This document shows, in pieces, positions 27,610 through 40,863 of a DNA stretch of 64,000 bases (position 1 is the stretch's first letter; each line of letters starts with the position of its first letter). This DNA is from Leisingera sp. ANG-M7. GTDB lineage: Bacteria; Pseudomonadota; Alphaproteobacteria; Rhodobacterales; Rhodobacteraceae. A program made the position numbers and the translations under genes. The stretch covers positions 1-64,000 of the forward strand of contig NZ_JWLI01000001.1 of the NCBI RefSeq assembly GCF_000813965.1, in the 5' to 3' direction. The notes beneath the pieces are model-generated. The model was not told where the DNA came from. It did no database searches and saw nothing but the letters and a program-made list of their open reading frames with translations.

Positions 27610-28209
27610 CTGGACAAGGCGTACGGCCTTGAAACACCGGAAGCGACCCTGGAGCACTATGACCAATGGGCCGCTTCCTACGACGCTGAGATTGCCGAAA
27701 ACGGTTACGCGACACCGGGGCGGATTGCCCGCGCTTTGGCAAAATACCAAACCGAGATGAGCGAACCCGTGTTGGATTTCGGCTGCGGAACCGGTTTGGC
27801 TGGGCTTGCACTGCGGCTGCAGGGATTTCAAACGGTGGACGGCATGGAACCGTCAGAGGAAATGCTGGCCCAGGCCCGCAGCAAAGACGCCTACCGCACG
27901 CTGACGCGGATCGATCCCGCAGAAAAACAGCCGATCCCGCGCGGTGCCTACCGCCTGATCACCGGCTGCGGCGTTCTGGGCACGGGCGCAGCCCCGCCTG
28001 CGGTGTTCGACACAATCATGCACGCCTTGCCGCGCGGCGGATTGTTTGCCTTTTCCTATAACGACCACGCGCTGGCCGACCATGCCTATACCGGCAAGCT
28101 CAATGAATGGCTGGACTGTTCGGCGGCGCGGCTGCTATTCCGGGAACACGGGGATCACCTCCCCGGCATCGACCTGAAGTCCACCGTTTATGTAATTGAG
28201 AAAGCGTGA
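27595..28209 (+). CDS. class I SAM-dependent methyltransferase
   Basis: A 204-residue Rossmann methyltransferase with motif I VLDFGCGTGLAGLAL and acidic end of strand 2 (VDGMEPSEEMLAQAR). The N-terminal YDQWAASYDAEI is common to UbiE/bioC-like methyltransferases. Substrate unknown. Its ATG lies in the loop of a predicted hairpin, and its stop overlaps gluQRS by four bases (GTGA), so the two are coupled. Confidence 0.88.
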   Translation: MSEKFLDKAYGLETPEATLEHYDQWAASYDAEIAENGYATPGRIARALAKYQTEMSEPVLDFGCGTGLAGLALRLQGFQTVDGMEPSEEMLAQARSKDAYRTLTRIDPAEKQPIPRGAYRLITGCGVLGTGAAPPAVFDTIMHALPRGGLFAFSYNDHALADHAYTGKLNEWLDCSAARLLFREHGDHLPGIDLKSTVYVIEKA

Positions 28210-29066
28210 CATTCACCACACGTTTCGCGCCGTCGCCAACTGGGCCGCTGCACTTGGGCCATGCCTATTCCGCTATGCTGGCGCATGATATGGCTGCCAC
28301 AGCGGGCGGCACATTTCTGCTGCGCATCGAAGACATCGACCAATCCCGTGCCCGCCCTGAATGGGAGGCGCAGATCTATGAGGATCTGGAGTGGCTGGAA
28401 CTACGGTGGCCGAAACCGGTGATGCGTCAGTCAGAACGGCTGCCTCGTTACCGGGAAGCACTGGACCAGCTGACCGCGATGGGCCTTACCTACGCCTGCC
28501 GCTGCAACCGGGCAGATATCGAGGCGGCAGCCGGCGCCCCGCAGGAAGGCGTGCCGCAGTTCGGCCCGGACGGCCGGATCTACCCCGGCATTTGCCGCGG
28601 ACGTCTTACGGATGAGGCTACCGAAACGGACGTGATCCGCCTGAACATGGAAAAGGCTGTCCTCGCCGCTGAACTGCGCAGTTTCACGGAGACCGGGCCG
28701 GCCTTCCCGGGCACGCACACTCTCGCCCCGGATACGCTGATCTCAAGCGTCGGCGACATCATCCTGGTGCGCAGAAACATGGGCAGCTCCTATCACCTGT
28801 CAGTGGTTGCGGATGACGCGGATCAGGGCATTACATGTGCTGTGCGCGGCGCAGACCTTTTCGAGGCGACCCAAATCCATGTGCTGCTGCAAAGTCTGCT
28901 GGGCCTGCCCACACCCGTCTATCACCACCACAACCTGATCCGCGATGAGAATGGCAAGCGTCTTGCCAAACGCGACGACGCCCGCGCCATCGCCAAATAC
29001 CGCGCCGAGGGGGCCACTCCGCAGGACATCCGGGAAATGGTGGGCCTGCCCGCTTCTTCTGGCTGA
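28206..29066 (+). CDS. gluQRS: glutamyl-Q tRNA(Asp) synthetase
   Basis: A 286-residue GluRS paralogue without anticodon domain that attaches glutamate to queuosine at position 34 of tRNA(Asp). Shows the class I signature FAPSPTGPLHLGHAYS, the Zn site CRC...Y..GIC, and the KRLAKRDD loop in place of KMSKS. The start is GTG at 28206, overlapping the methyltransferase stop (GTGA). Confidence 0.94.
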   Translation: MTFTTRFAPSPTGPLHLGHAYSAMLAHDMAATAGGTFLLRIEDIDQSRARPEWEAQIYEDLEWLELRWPKPVMRQSERLPRYREALDQLTAMGLTYACRCNRADIEAAAGAPQEGVPQFGPDGRIYPGICRGRLTDEATETDVIRLNMEKAVLAAELRSFTETGPAFPGTHTLAPDTLISSVGDIILVRRNMGSSYHLSVVADDADQGITCAVRGADLFEATQIHVLLQSLLGLPTPVYHHHNLIRDENGKRLAKRDDARAIAKYRAEGATPQDIREMVGLPASSG

Positions 29067-29102
29067 AAATTTCCCCGCCGGAGGCACGGCCCGCCAGGGC
29101 CG

Positions 29103-29474
29103 TTATTCCATAGGCTTCATCAGCTCCACTTCGTCCCCGTCCCGAACCGCAGTATAGAAACAGGTCCGCCGGTTGGTGTGGCAGGCCGCTCCGGTCTGGC
29201 GCACCAGTGCCAGCAGGCAATCCTGGTCGCAGTCAATCCGCAGATCCACCAGTTCCTGAACGTGGCCGGAGGTTTCACCCTTGATCCAGAAGGACTGCCG
29301 CGAACGCGACCAGTAGGTGACCTTGCTCGTCTCCAGCGTCTTCGCCACCGCATCGGCATTCATCCAGGCCATCATCAGTACCTCGCCGGAAGCTTCATCC
29401 TGTGCGATGCAGGGGATCAGCCCGGCATCGTTGTAGGTCAGGCTGGCGGGATCAAAGGACTTGGGCGAAGACAT
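29103..29474 (-). CDS. hisI: phosphoribosyl-AMP cyclohydrolase
   Basis: Opens the purine ring of phosphoribosyl-AMP in histidine synthesis. The 123-residue protein shows the zinc ligands RIDCDQDCLLALVRQTGAACHT (three Cys) and the MMAWMNADAVAKTLET helix. It is the monofunctional form without HisE. ATG 29474 (MSSPKSFDPASL) is chosen; a 26-residue longer frame runs to 29552 without support and would overlap the divergent scaffold gene. A 77-base divergent gap separates the two. Confidence 0.96.
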   Translation of the reverse strand: MSSPKSFDPASLTYNDAGLIPCIAQDEASGEVLMMAWMNADAVAKTLETSKVTYWSRSRQSFWIKGETSGHVQELVDLRIDCDQDCLLALVRQTGAACHTNRRTCFYTAVRDGDEVELMKPME

Positions 29475-29551
29475 GGGCAAAAACCTTTTGCATCTGCTGT
29501 TCGGCTCCCTATGTATGGGGAACCTGCAAAATGGGAAAGACCGGGAACGCA

Positions 29552-30004
29552 ATGTCTGGCGATAGTGATCTGATCAAGCTGTATTCCTCGCGCATTCTGG
29601 CGCTGGCAGCCGACATTCCGCACCTCGACCGGTTGCAGGCGCCGGACGCCACGGTCAAAAAACGCTCGCCCCTTTGCGGCTCTGCCGTGACTGTCGACGT
29701 CAAGGTTGAGGATGGCCGGATCTCGGATTTCGGTCAGGATGTGAAAGCCTGTGCCCTGGGGCAGGCCTCTGCCGCGGTGGTAGGCGCCAATGTCATTGGC
29801 CGCTCGCAGGCAGAGGTTGAAACCGCCCGCAACCAGCTCAAGGCCATGCTGACCCAGGACGGACCGGTCCCTGATGCGCCGTTTGACGGGCTGGAAGTTC
29901 TGCAGCCTGCAAAGGAATTCAAGAACCGCCACGCCTCGATCATGCTGGCGCTGGAGGCAACTCTGGAAGCGATGCAGACTGCGGCCAAGGAGCAGTGCGC
30001 CTAA
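29552..30004 (+). CDS. IscU/NifU-type Fe-S scaffold-like protein, variant
   Basis: A 150-residue protein of the IscU_N fold. Two cluster cysteines are evident: Cys42 in KRSPLCGSAVTVD and Cys67 in KACALGQASA. At the site of the third canonical cysteine the sequence is KNRHASIML, without cysteine, so classical three-Cys cluster building is unlikely; a Cys near the C-terminus (EQCA) remains. Alphaproteobacteria often carry such a paralogue alone, outside an isc/suf operon. ATG 29552 is chosen; ATG 29531 is an alternative. Confidence 0.82.
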   Translation: MSGDSDLIKLYSSRILALAADIPHLDRLQAPDATVKKRSPLCGSAVTVDVKVEDGRISDFGQDVKACALGQASAAVVGANVIGRSQAEVETARNQLKAMLTQDGPVPDAPFDGLEVLQPAKEFKNRHASIMLALEATLEAMQTAAKEQCA

Positions 30005-30089
30005 GGCCAGCTCCCGTTTCTGCTTCCAAAATCGCCATGTGCGCCGCGCCAGAGCGGTCAATATGCGTCTGGCTTCCCTTTCTGACATG

Positions 30090-30124
30090 AAAAAACCGCC
30101 GCACATCCGGGCAGATGGCGGCGG
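30090..30124 (-). terminator. strong rho-independent terminator, minus strand
   Basis: On the minus strand CCGCCGC / GCGGCGG with an inner CATC / GATG pair is followed by six Ts. No minus-strand coding gene ends directly before it; the nearest is the 40-residue gene that ends at 30296, so it may end that transcript or a small RNA. Confidence 0.8.
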
Positions 30125-30200
30125 CAGTCATGCTCTGTTGTGCGGGATCCGGGCGGGCCAGGCAGGATCTTGAGGCAATTCAGTCGAAGATCGGGCCGAG

Positions 30201-30227
30201 GGGGATCTGTACAGGCGGTTGATCCCC
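30201..30227. repeat. inverted repeat in the recG-downstream region
   Basis: GGGGATC (30201-30207) and GATCCCC (30221-30227) are perfect arms with a 13-base loop. The 291 bases between the scaffold gene and the small membrane gene hold only this and the terminator; no credible reading frame is seen. Confidence 0.5.
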
Positions 30228-30295
30228 GGAAACAGTCCGGGACAGGAAAGGGCCGGCCCGGCACAGCAGAGGCATTCAGGAAAAAGGTAAGGGGA

Positions 30296-30418
30296 TCAGA
30301 ACAGTCCCGGCAGATGCAGCGCCGCCACCAGCATCACCATCAGCGAAGCCGCGCCAATAGCGTCCTGCAGCAGGGTTGAATGGGCGTTTTGAATGGTGGT
30401 CTTGATCTGTGCAATCAT
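30296..30418 (-). CDS. 40-residue membrane-type small protein
   Basis: A short gene of 40 codons (ATG 30418, TGA). It starts MIAQIKTTIQNAHSTLLQ and ends with a hydrophobic helix (AIGAASLMVMLVAALHLPGLF). A strong SD (GGAGGAGG) lies about 10 bases upstream, which is the main support. It lies in the 3' flank of recG on the same strand, 148 bases after the recG stop. Function unknown. The composition suggests an inner-membrane peptide, possibly a subunit regulator. Confidence 0.65.
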   Translation of the reverse strand: MIAQIKTTIQNAHSTLLQDAIGAASLMVMLVAALHLPGLF

Positions 30419-30566
30419 GGCTCGGGCCTCCTCCAGTCTGTGTCGCTGCTCTCTGGCAATCTTGTTGCCTCTTTGTTCTCATTTTCAGGCGCGCCTGTAA
30501 AGAACTTTTTGAGAACATTCGCGAACATAGGGGAACACCAAGGCGGAACAACCGTCGTGTGGCAGC

Positions 30567-35065
<4,499 letters not shown>

Positions 35066-35073
35066 TCATCCTT

Positions 35074-35793
35074 TCAGGCGCCGACAGCCATCCTTTGGCC
35101 GCCAGACATATGATCCTCCTGCGGATCACGCAGCACATAGCCACGGCCCCAGACAGTTTCGATATAGTTTTCGCCATCGGTCGCGTTGCTGAGTTTCTTA
35201 CGCAACTTGCAGATGAAAACATCGATGATCTTCAGTTCCGGTTCATCCATGCCGCCATAAAGGTGGTTGAGGAACATTTCCTTGGTCAGCGTGGTGCCCT
35301 TGCGCAAGGAAAGAAGCTCCAGCATCTGGTATTCCTTGCCGGTCAGATGCACGGCTTTGCCGCCGGCCTCCACCGTCTTAGCGTCCAGGTTGACCGCGAT
35401 CTTGCCGGTCTTGATGATCGACTGCGAATGGCCTTTGGAACGGCGGATGATCGCATGGATCCGCGCCACCAGTTCCTCGCGGTGGAAGGGTTTGGTCAGA
35501 TAGTCATCCGCGCCAAAGCCGAAGCCCTTGATCTTGTTGTCGGTATCGTCGGCACCGGACAGGATCAGAATGGGGGTTTCGATGCGGGACATGCGCAGCT
35601 GGCGCAGCACCTCATGGCCGTTCATATCCGGCAGCCCCAGATCCAAAAGGATCAGGTCATAGTCGTAAAGTTTGGCCAGATCGATCCCTTCTTCCCCCAG
35701 ATCCGTCGTATAAACGTTCAGGTTGGCATGGGTCAGCATCAGCTCGATGCTTTTGGCCGTGGTCGGATCATCCTCAACCAGCAGAATGCGCAT
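35074..35793 (-). CDS. ctrA: cell-cycle master response regulator CtrA
   Basis: A 239-residue OmpR-type response regulator. The receiver domain has the acidic pocket EDD and phosphorylatable Asp51 ([14 protein letters not shown]); the winged-helix output domain shows [29 protein letters not shown] and [13 protein letters not shown], diagnostic for CtrA. In the Roseobacter group CtrA drives motility, gene-transfer-agent and related genes rather than being essential. The C-terminal tail ([13 protein letters not shown]) is a short non-AA-type end. Immediately upstream on the same strand is sciP. A CtrA-like box lies about 60 bases before the start. Confidence 0.98.
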   Translation of the reverse strand: MRILLVEDDPTTAKSIELMLTHANLNVYTTDLGEEGIDLAKLYDYDLILLDLGLPDMNGHEVLRQLRMSRIETPILILSGADDTDNKIKGFGFGADDYLTKPFHREELVARIHAIIRRSKGHSQSIIKTGKIAVNLDAKTVEAGGKAVHLTGKEYQMLELLSLRKGTTLTKEMFLNHLYGGMDEPELKIIDVFICKLRKKLSNATDGENYIETVWGRGYVLRDPQEDHMSGGQRMAVGA

Positions 35794-35853
35794 ATTATTT
35801 TCTCCGCCTGTACACTGTTTCCCTCAGGTCGCGTTAACCTTGGTGGAAAAAAG

Positions 35854-35868
35854 TTAATGCCTCGTTAC
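35854..35868 (-). promoter_or_regulatory. CtrA-like box upstream of ctrA
   Basis: TTAA-N7-TTAC (TTAATGCCTCGTTAC), one base off the CtrA consensus TTAA-N7-TTAA, in the 117-base region between sciP and ctrA. The motif is read on the plus strand; ctrA is transcribed on the minus strand. Autoregulation of ctrA is common. Confidence 0.55.
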
Positions 35869-35910
35869 CATGATGGTTAATTTAGAATTTCAACTCAAGG
35901 GCGGCTTGAT

Positions 35911-36198
35911 TTATTTTGCGTCCTGATCACGGAATTTCTTGAGACGTGTGGTTTTCAGGGCCTCTTCGCCATGATCGGCAACGGCCGCGACCCAGCTGCG
36001 GAACTCCTCCTCGCTCAGGCCATAACGGCGCATCGCCTCCTTTTGCGGCAGCAGCCCATAAAGCACTCCACGCACCACAGCCGCCTTGCGCGACGCAACC
36101 CAGCGCTTGGTGGTTTCCGGCGGCAGATCCGCCCGGGTCATGATGGTTCCGTCCGGCAGGGTGACTGCCCGCGGCCCGTCGACTTTCTTCAAAAACAT
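35911..36198 (-). CDS. sciP: SciP/DUF1153 inhibitor of CtrA
   Basis: A 95-residue helix-turn-helix protein of the DUF1153 family; SciP in Caulobacter binds DNA and represses CtrA-activated promoters. Matching core: TRADLPPETTKRWVASRKAAVVRGVLYGLLPQKEAMRRYGLSEEEFRSWV. The longer open frame to 36912 is not supported. It sits next to ctrA on the same strand, so the activator and its antagonist share a locus and perhaps a transcript. Confidence 0.9.
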   Translation of the reverse strand: MFLKKVDGPRAVTLPDGTIMTRADLPPETTKRWVASRKAAVVRGVLYGLLPQKEAMRRYGLSEEEFRSWVAAVADHGEEALKTTRLKKFRDQDAK

Positions 36199-36256
36199 CT
36201 TTCTTCCCTCTGAAGATCTTGTTCGTTGGGTCTGGCACCAGAATTTCCCAACAGGC

Positions 36257-36271
36257 TTAACGCCGCATGAA
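36257..36271 (-). promoter_or_regulatory. CtrA-like box upstream of sciP
   Basis: On the minus strand TTCA-TGCGGCG-TTAA, one base off the CtrA consensus, about 60 bases before the sciP ATG and about 75 bases before mnmA on the other side. Confidence 0.45.
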
Positions 36272-36345
36272 CCACGCCCCTTGAGAGTTCTTAGGATTTT
36301 CATATATTCTGCGGCGCCTGCCCCCTTGCCTTTAGGAGCTGCCCC

Positions 36346-37491
36346 ATGGCGCTGGACCAAGATCTGGAACTGAATTCGCTCGGCTTTGCCAAACCGCCCT
36401 CGGAAACCCGGGTGGTCGTGGCCATGTCCGGCGGCGTCGACAGCTCTGTTGTTGCTGCATATTTGGCCGATCAGGGCTATGACGTGGTGGGTGTGACGCT
36501 GCAGCTGTACGATCACGGCGCGGCGCTGGCGAAGAAAGGCGCCTGCTGCGCAGGCATCGATATTCACGACGCGCGCCGTGTCGCAGAGGAGCGCGGCTTC
36601 CCGCATTACGTTCTGGATTATGAGAACATTTTTAAAGATGCGGTGATTGACGAGTTCGCTGACAGCTATCTGGCAGGCGCAACCCCGGTGCCTTGCATCC
36701 GCTGCAATGAGCGGGTGAAGTTCAAGGATCTTCTGGAAACCGCCAAGGATCTGGAGGCCGACTGCATGGCCACCGGCCATTACATTCAGCGCAAGATGGG
36801 TGCACATGGGCCAGAGCTGCACTCTGCCGAGGACGCCAACCGCGACCAGAGCTACTTCCTGTTTTCCACCACGCCGGACCAGCTCGACTACCTGCGCTTC
36901 CCGCTGGGCCACCTGCCCTCAAAAGACGCAACGCGCGAGATGGCAGCCCAATACGGGCTGGCAGTGGCAGACAAACCGGACAGCCAGGACATCTGCTTTG
37001 TTCCGGACGGAAACTACGCCAGCGTAATCGAGAAACTGCGCCCCGGCGCCGCTGAACCGGGTGAGATCGTGCATTCGGACGGCCGGGTGTTGGGCAGCCA
37101 CGAGGGTGTCATCCATTACACAATCGGCCAGCGCCGCGGCCTCGGCATCGGCGGCCTGTCCGAACCGCTTTACGTGGTGCAACTGGATGTGGACAAGAAA
37201 CAGGTGGTTGTCGGCCCCAAGGAACTGCTGGCGACCCGCACCATCCCGGTGCGTGAAATCAACTGGCTGGGCGATGAACCCTTCACCTCCCGCGAGGAAT
37301 GGCATCTGAAGGTCAAAGTCCGCTCCACCCGTCCGCCGCGCGAGGCAATCATCCGGCCTCTGACCGATACCACTGCCGAGGTTGAGCTGCTAACGCCTGA
37401 GGAAGGTGTGTCTCCTGGCCAAGCCTGTGTGTTCTACGCCAATGAGGGCAGCCGCATCTACGGCGGCGGCTGGATCTGGCGCGGCTACTGA
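36346..37491 (+). CDS. mnmA: tRNA-specific 2-thiouridylase
   Basis: Installs sulfur at C2 of the wobble uridine in Lys, Glu and Gln tRNAs. The 381-residue protein has the PP-loop [10 protein letters not shown], the catalytic cysteine in TPVPCIRCN (Cys120), the second cysteine in SQDICFVP and the central [13 protein letters not shown] 36346 starts the protein. Its sulfur would come from a TusE/IscS-type relay not seen here. Confidence 0.97.
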   Translation: MALDQDLELNSLGFAKPPSETRVVVAMSGGVDSSVVAAYLADQGYDVVGVTLQLYDHGAALAKKGACCAGIDIHDARRVAEERGFPHYVLDYENIFKDAVIDEFADSYLAGATPVPCIRCNERVKFKDLLETAKDLEADCMATGHYIQRKMGAHGPELHSAEDANRDQSYFLFSTTPDQLDYLRFPLGHLPSKDATREMAAQYGLAVADKPDSQDICFVPDGNYASVIEKLRPGAAEPGEIVHSDGRVLGSHEGVIHYTIGQRRGLGIGGLSEPLYVVQLDVDKKQVVVGPKELLATRTIPVREINWLGDEPFTSREEWHLKVKVRSTRPPREAIIRPLTDTTAEVELLTPEEGVSPGQACVFYANEGSRIYGGGWIWRGY

Positions 37492-37518
37492 CGCGGCACT
37501 TCTGTCAAGGAAGGCGAA

Positions 37519-37552
37519 GCCTCCGCGCCACCGGAAGACGCGCAGCGGAGGC
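37519..37552. terminator. hairpin between convergent mnmA and lpxB
   Basis: GCCTCCGC (37519-37526) pairs with GCGGAGGC (37545-37552). No U-tract; a weak two-way terminator between the converging genes. Confidence 0.45.
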
Positions 37553-37575
37553 GTTGCATCCGCTGTGCTATGGCC

Positions 37576-38742
37576 TCAGCCAGCCGGCAGCCGGTCAAGA
37601 ACGGCACGTGCTGCCCGAAGCCCCGGAGCCTCTCCGCCCTGCCCCAGCCGCAGCATGGTAAGTTCCATCGCGTGCATCTGGTCGTCTGGGTTCTCTGCCA
37701 GTGCTTCCAGCCGGGCGGAGATGTTCTCCGGCGTGCAATCCGGCCCCAGGCATTCCGGCACCACGCGGGTATCGCTTACCAGGTTGACCAACGTCACTGT
37801 ATCGATCAGCGCCATGCGCTTCATGATCTGCCAGGTGAGCCACTGAAACTTGTAGGCAATCACCATCGGCGTACGGGCTGCGGCGAGTTCCAGCGAAACC
37901 GTGCCAGAGGCAGCCAGCGCCAGGCTGGCGGAGGCAAAGGCGGCGCGTTTGAAGGCCTTGGCGCGTTCCGGGCTGTAGCGGTTCGGATCGACCATGACGG
38001 CTCCCGCCGGCCAATCCTTCAACGCGTCTTGCACCAAACCCGCAACGGGCGCGGCGGCAGGAACCACAATCCGGTAGTCCGGATGCTTGGCAGCGAACTG
38101 TCGCAGCGCCTTGCCGAACTCCGGGGTCAGCCGTGAAACCTCCGAACGCCGCGATCCGGGCAGCGCCAGCACAAAAGGCACGCCGTTCAGCCTGAATTCA
38201 CTGCGGAATGCGGCAATCTCTGCGTCCGTGGCCTGCGGCTCCGCCACCACCGGGTGGCCGACAAAGTCGCAGTCCATCCCAGCCGCTTCCATGTAGGGCG
38301 GCTCGAACGGCAACAGCGCCAGAACATGGTCGATGACTTCCGCCATCTTCTGTGCCCGCTTGGGTCGCCACGCCCAGACTGAGGGCGCCACATAATGAAC
38401 AGTGCGGATGTTGCTGCGGCCCTTGACCAGCCGCGCCACGCGCAGGGAAAAATCCGGGCTATCAATCGTGATCAGCACATCAGGTTTGGTCTCAAGGACA
38501 GCTTCTGCCGTTTCCCGGATCCGGCGCTTCAGGTGGCGGTACTTGGGCAGCACCTCCGCAAGCCCCATCACTGACAGCTCATCCATGGGGAAACGGGAGG
38601 TCAGCCCCTGCTCCGCCATCAGCGTCCCGCCGATGCCATCGAATTGAACGCCGGGTGACAGCTGTTTCAGGCCTGCCATCAGCGCCCCGCCCAGCCGGTC
38701 ACCCGAAGGTTCGCCAGCCAGGATAAAGACCCGAAGGCTCAT
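37576..38742 (-). CDS. lpxB: lipid-A-disaccharide synthase
   Basis: A membrane-associated glycosyltransferase (GT19) that joins UDP-diacylglucosamine and lipid X to form the lipid A disaccharide. 388 residues, with FILAGEPSGDRLGGALM at the start, YVAPSVWAWRPKRA and LALPGSRRSEVSRL. Its ATG overlaps the lpxI stop by four bases (ATGA). Last gene of the envelope cluster. Confidence 0.97.
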   Translation of the reverse strand: MSLRVFILAGEPSGDRLGGALMAGLKQLSPGVQFDGIGGTLMAEQGLTSRFPMDELSVMGLAEVLPKYRHLKRRIRETAEAVLETKPDVLITIDSPDFSLRVARLVKGRSNIRTVHYVAPSVWAWRPKRAQKMAEVIDHVLALLPFEPPYMEAAGMDCDFVGHPVVAEPQATDAEIAAFRSEFRLNGVPFVLALPGSRRSEVSRLTPEFGKALRQFAAKHPDYRIVVPAAAPVAGLVQDALKDWPAGAVMVDPNRYSPERAKAFKRAAFASASLALAASGTVSLELAAARTPMVIAYKFQWLTWQIMKRMALIDTVTLVNLVSDTRVVPECLGPDCTPENISARLEALAENPDDQMHAMELTMLRLGQGGEAPGLRAARAVLDRLPAG

Positions 38743-39527
38743 GCCTCGCGCAGCCAGAGGAACAGGCCCAGCCGGTCGCAGGCCGCAATCACCGCGTCCT
38801 GATCCAGAACGATGACGCCACCCGCCTCAAGAACGATACCGGACAGCCCAGCCTTGGCCGCGGCCTCAACTGTCTCCACGCCGATGGTTGGCAAATCTGC
38901 CCGGCGGTCCTGCGCCGGTTTCGGCGCCTTAAACAGCAACCCGCCCTGCCCGTCCGGGCGCTGCTGCAGCGAGACCAGCATCCAATCTGTGCCAAAGAGG
39001 TTCTCGACCGCGATTGCCTGCTGCTTGCGCACGGCGCAGGACTGGCCGATATCGGCCGCCGACATCGCCGCGACGATGTCCGCGCCGCGCTCTGCGTCGG
39101 CCTTGTCCAGTTCGCCGGGCTGCACCTTGGTGGGAACGCCAGCGGCCATCAGAAGACCCGGAGCCACCTCATGGGCTGCACGGACGGCAAATCCCGCCTG
39201 TTCGAAAATCCCGATGATCGCGCGCAAGGCGCCGTCATCACCAGCCGCCAACGCCGCTTGCAGCACCGGCACCAGCGGCATCGTGGCCGCGTCGATTGCC
39301 GAAGGGTCAATATGCGGGCGGCGCACAGCGCCAGCGAGGCAAATCTCCGTCACCTCTGCCGCCTTCAGCCGCTCCAGAAAGCTGCCGAGCTGTTCAAAAC
39401 GGAAGGTGATTTCCGGATCGACCATGTCCGGTTCCGCCCCTGCCATCGCGCAGATCAGCGGACGGCCCGGCGCATGCGCGGCCACTTCTGCCGGCAGCGC
39501 GCCGGTGCCTGCAATCACTGCCAGCAT
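38739..39527 (-). CDS. lpxI: UDP-2,3-diacylglucosamine pyrophosphatase LpxI
   Basis: The 262-residue LpxI (DUF1009), used instead of LpxH in many alphaproteobacteria, cleaves UDP-diacylglucosamine to lipid X. Motifs: VIAGTGALPAEVA, the GAVRRPHIDPSAID region, GDDGALRAIIGIFE and ADLPTIGVETVE. Between lpxA and lpxB in the operon. Confidence 0.95.
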   Translation of the reverse strand: MLAVIAGTGALPAEVAAHAPGRPLICAMAGAEPDMVDPEITFRFEQLGSFLERLKAAEVTEICLAGAVRRPHIDPSAIDAATMPLVPVLQAALAAGDDGALRAIIGIFEQAGFAVRAAHEVAPGLLMAAGVPTKVQPGELDKADAERGADIVAAMSAADIGQSCAVRKQQAIAVENLFGTDWMLVSLQQRPDGQGGLLFKAPKPAQDRRADLPTIGVETVEAAAKAGLSGIVLEAGGVIVLDQDAVIAACDRLGLFLWLREA

Positions 39528-39531
39528 CGCG

Positions 39532-40317
39532 TCAGCCCCCCGGGGTCAGGAAGGAACGGTCGCTTCCACCGGTGATGAAGCCAACAATCCGCTGCACGTA
39601 TTCACTGTCGGTTTCATCCCCCAGCCGCTTCGCACGCTCCTGGAAGGTGCCTTCCCCCTGGGCCAGCATCTGAAACGCCGCGCGCAAGGCGGTGATGTCG
39701 CTGCGGGCGACGCCGCGGCGCTTCAAGCCCACCAGGTTAAGACCGTCCAGCTCGCCGCGCTGCGCCTGCACCAGGCCATAGGGAATCACGTCGTTGGTCA
39801 CCATCGTGACAGCGCCGATGATGGCGCCCTTGCCGATCCGCACCCACTGGTGAATGCCGGACAAGCCGCCGATAATCACATCGTCTTCCAGCACGCAGTG
39901 GCCCGCCACCGCGGCAGAATTTACCACGATCACCCGGTCGCCGACCTGCGCGTCATGGGCAATGTGACAGCCGGCCATGAAGAGGCCATCGTCACCGATC
40001 CGGGTCACGCCGCCGCCGCCCTCTGTGCCCGCATTCACAGTCACGTGCTCGCGGATGCGGTTGCGCTTGCCGATCACTGTCTTGCACTTCTCGCCCTTGA
40101 ACTTCAGGTCCTGAGGGATTTCGCCCAGCACGGCAAAGGAGAAGACCACGGTCTCGTCACCGATTTCGGTATCGCCGGCGATAACAACGTGGGACTTCAG
40201 AACAACCCTGTCCCCCAGAACCGCCTCAGAGCCAACCACGCAGAACGGGCCGATCTCGCAGTCCTTTCCAAGCTTGGCGCCCTCTTCAATCACGGCACTG
40301 GGGTGGATCTTGCTCAT
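39532..40317 (-). CDS. lpxA: UDP-N-acetylglucosamine acyltransferase
   Basis: Transfers a 3-hydroxyacyl chain from ACP to UDP-GlcNAc, the first lipid A step. 261 residues of left-handed beta-helix hexapeptides (VIIGGLSGIHQWVRIGKGAIIG) plus a helical tail. The catalytic His lies in AGCHIAHDAQVGD. ATG 40317 is chosen, 1 base after the fabZ stop; in-frame codons upstream overlap fabZ. Confidence 0.97.
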   Translation of the reverse strand: MSKIHPSAVIEEGAKLGKDCEIGPFCVVGSEAVLGDRVVLKSHVVIAGDTEIGDETVVFSFAVLGEIPQDLKFKGEKCKTVIGKRNRIREHVTVNAGTEGGGGVTRIGDDGLFMAGCHIAHDAQVGDRVIVVNSAAVAGHCVLEDDVIIGGLSGIHQWVRIGKGAIIGAVTMVTNDVIPYGLVQAQRGELDGLNLVGLKRRGVARSDITALRAAFQMLAQGEGTFQERAKRLGDETDSEYVQRIVGFITGGSDRSFLTPGG

Positions 40318-40318
40318 T

Positions 40319-40789
40319 TCAGCTTTCCTCGGCCTGGCGGTCGACCATCGCGGTGAATTCTGCCTCTGCAGCCACTTCGCCCTCGACTGTTGCCCGGCCC
40401 AGGAACTTGAAGATCTTGCCGCCCGGCTTGCCGCGCAGGGTTTCAACATGCATCTCCAGCACGTCGCCCGGCACCACTTTGCGGCGGAATTTGCACTTGT
40501 CGATGTTCATGAAGTAGATCAGCAGGTCGGTGTCGACCATATCCATGCCAACACCCAGCATGACCCCTGCGGTCTGCGCCATCGCCTCAACGATGGTAAC
40601 GCCCGGCATGATCGGCGTGCCCGGGAAATGGCCCTGGAAGTGCGGCTCATTCATGGTGACATTCTTGATGCCGCGGGCCGAGGTGAAGCCGTCGATGTCG
40701 ACCACCTTGTCGACCAGCAGGAACGGGTAGCGGTGCGGCAGGATCCGCTGGATCAGTTGAATGTCAGCGCTTTGCAGCTCGGTGGTCAT
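40319..40789 (-). CDS. fabZ: 3-hydroxyacyl-ACP dehydratase FabZ
   Basis: Dehydrates 3-hydroxyacyl-ACP in fatty-acid elongation, competing with LpxA for the same 3-hydroxyacyl pool. 156 residues, with [13 protein letters not shown] (catalytic His) and [18 protein letters not shown] (catalytic Glu). Between skp and lpxA. Confidence 0.98.
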   Translation of the reverse strand: MTTELQSADIQLIQRILPHRYPFLLVDKVVDIDGFTSARGIKNVTMNEPHFQGHFPGTPIMPGVTIVEAMAQTAGVMLGVGMDMVDTDLLIYFMNIDKCKFRRKVVPGDVLEMHVETLRGKPGGKIFKFLGRATVEGEVAAEAEFTAMVDRQAEES

Positions 40790-40863
40790 GCGTGGTTTCC
40801 CATCTACGTCAAGTATACTGCGCTGTCCCTAGCAAGCGAACAGCCTTTCGGCAAGTTCGCACC

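Noticed and set aside
30058-30264. Minus-strand frame between the scaffold gene and the 40-residue gene
   Set aside because: Proline/arginine-rich translation, no SD, and it spans the terminator hairpin.
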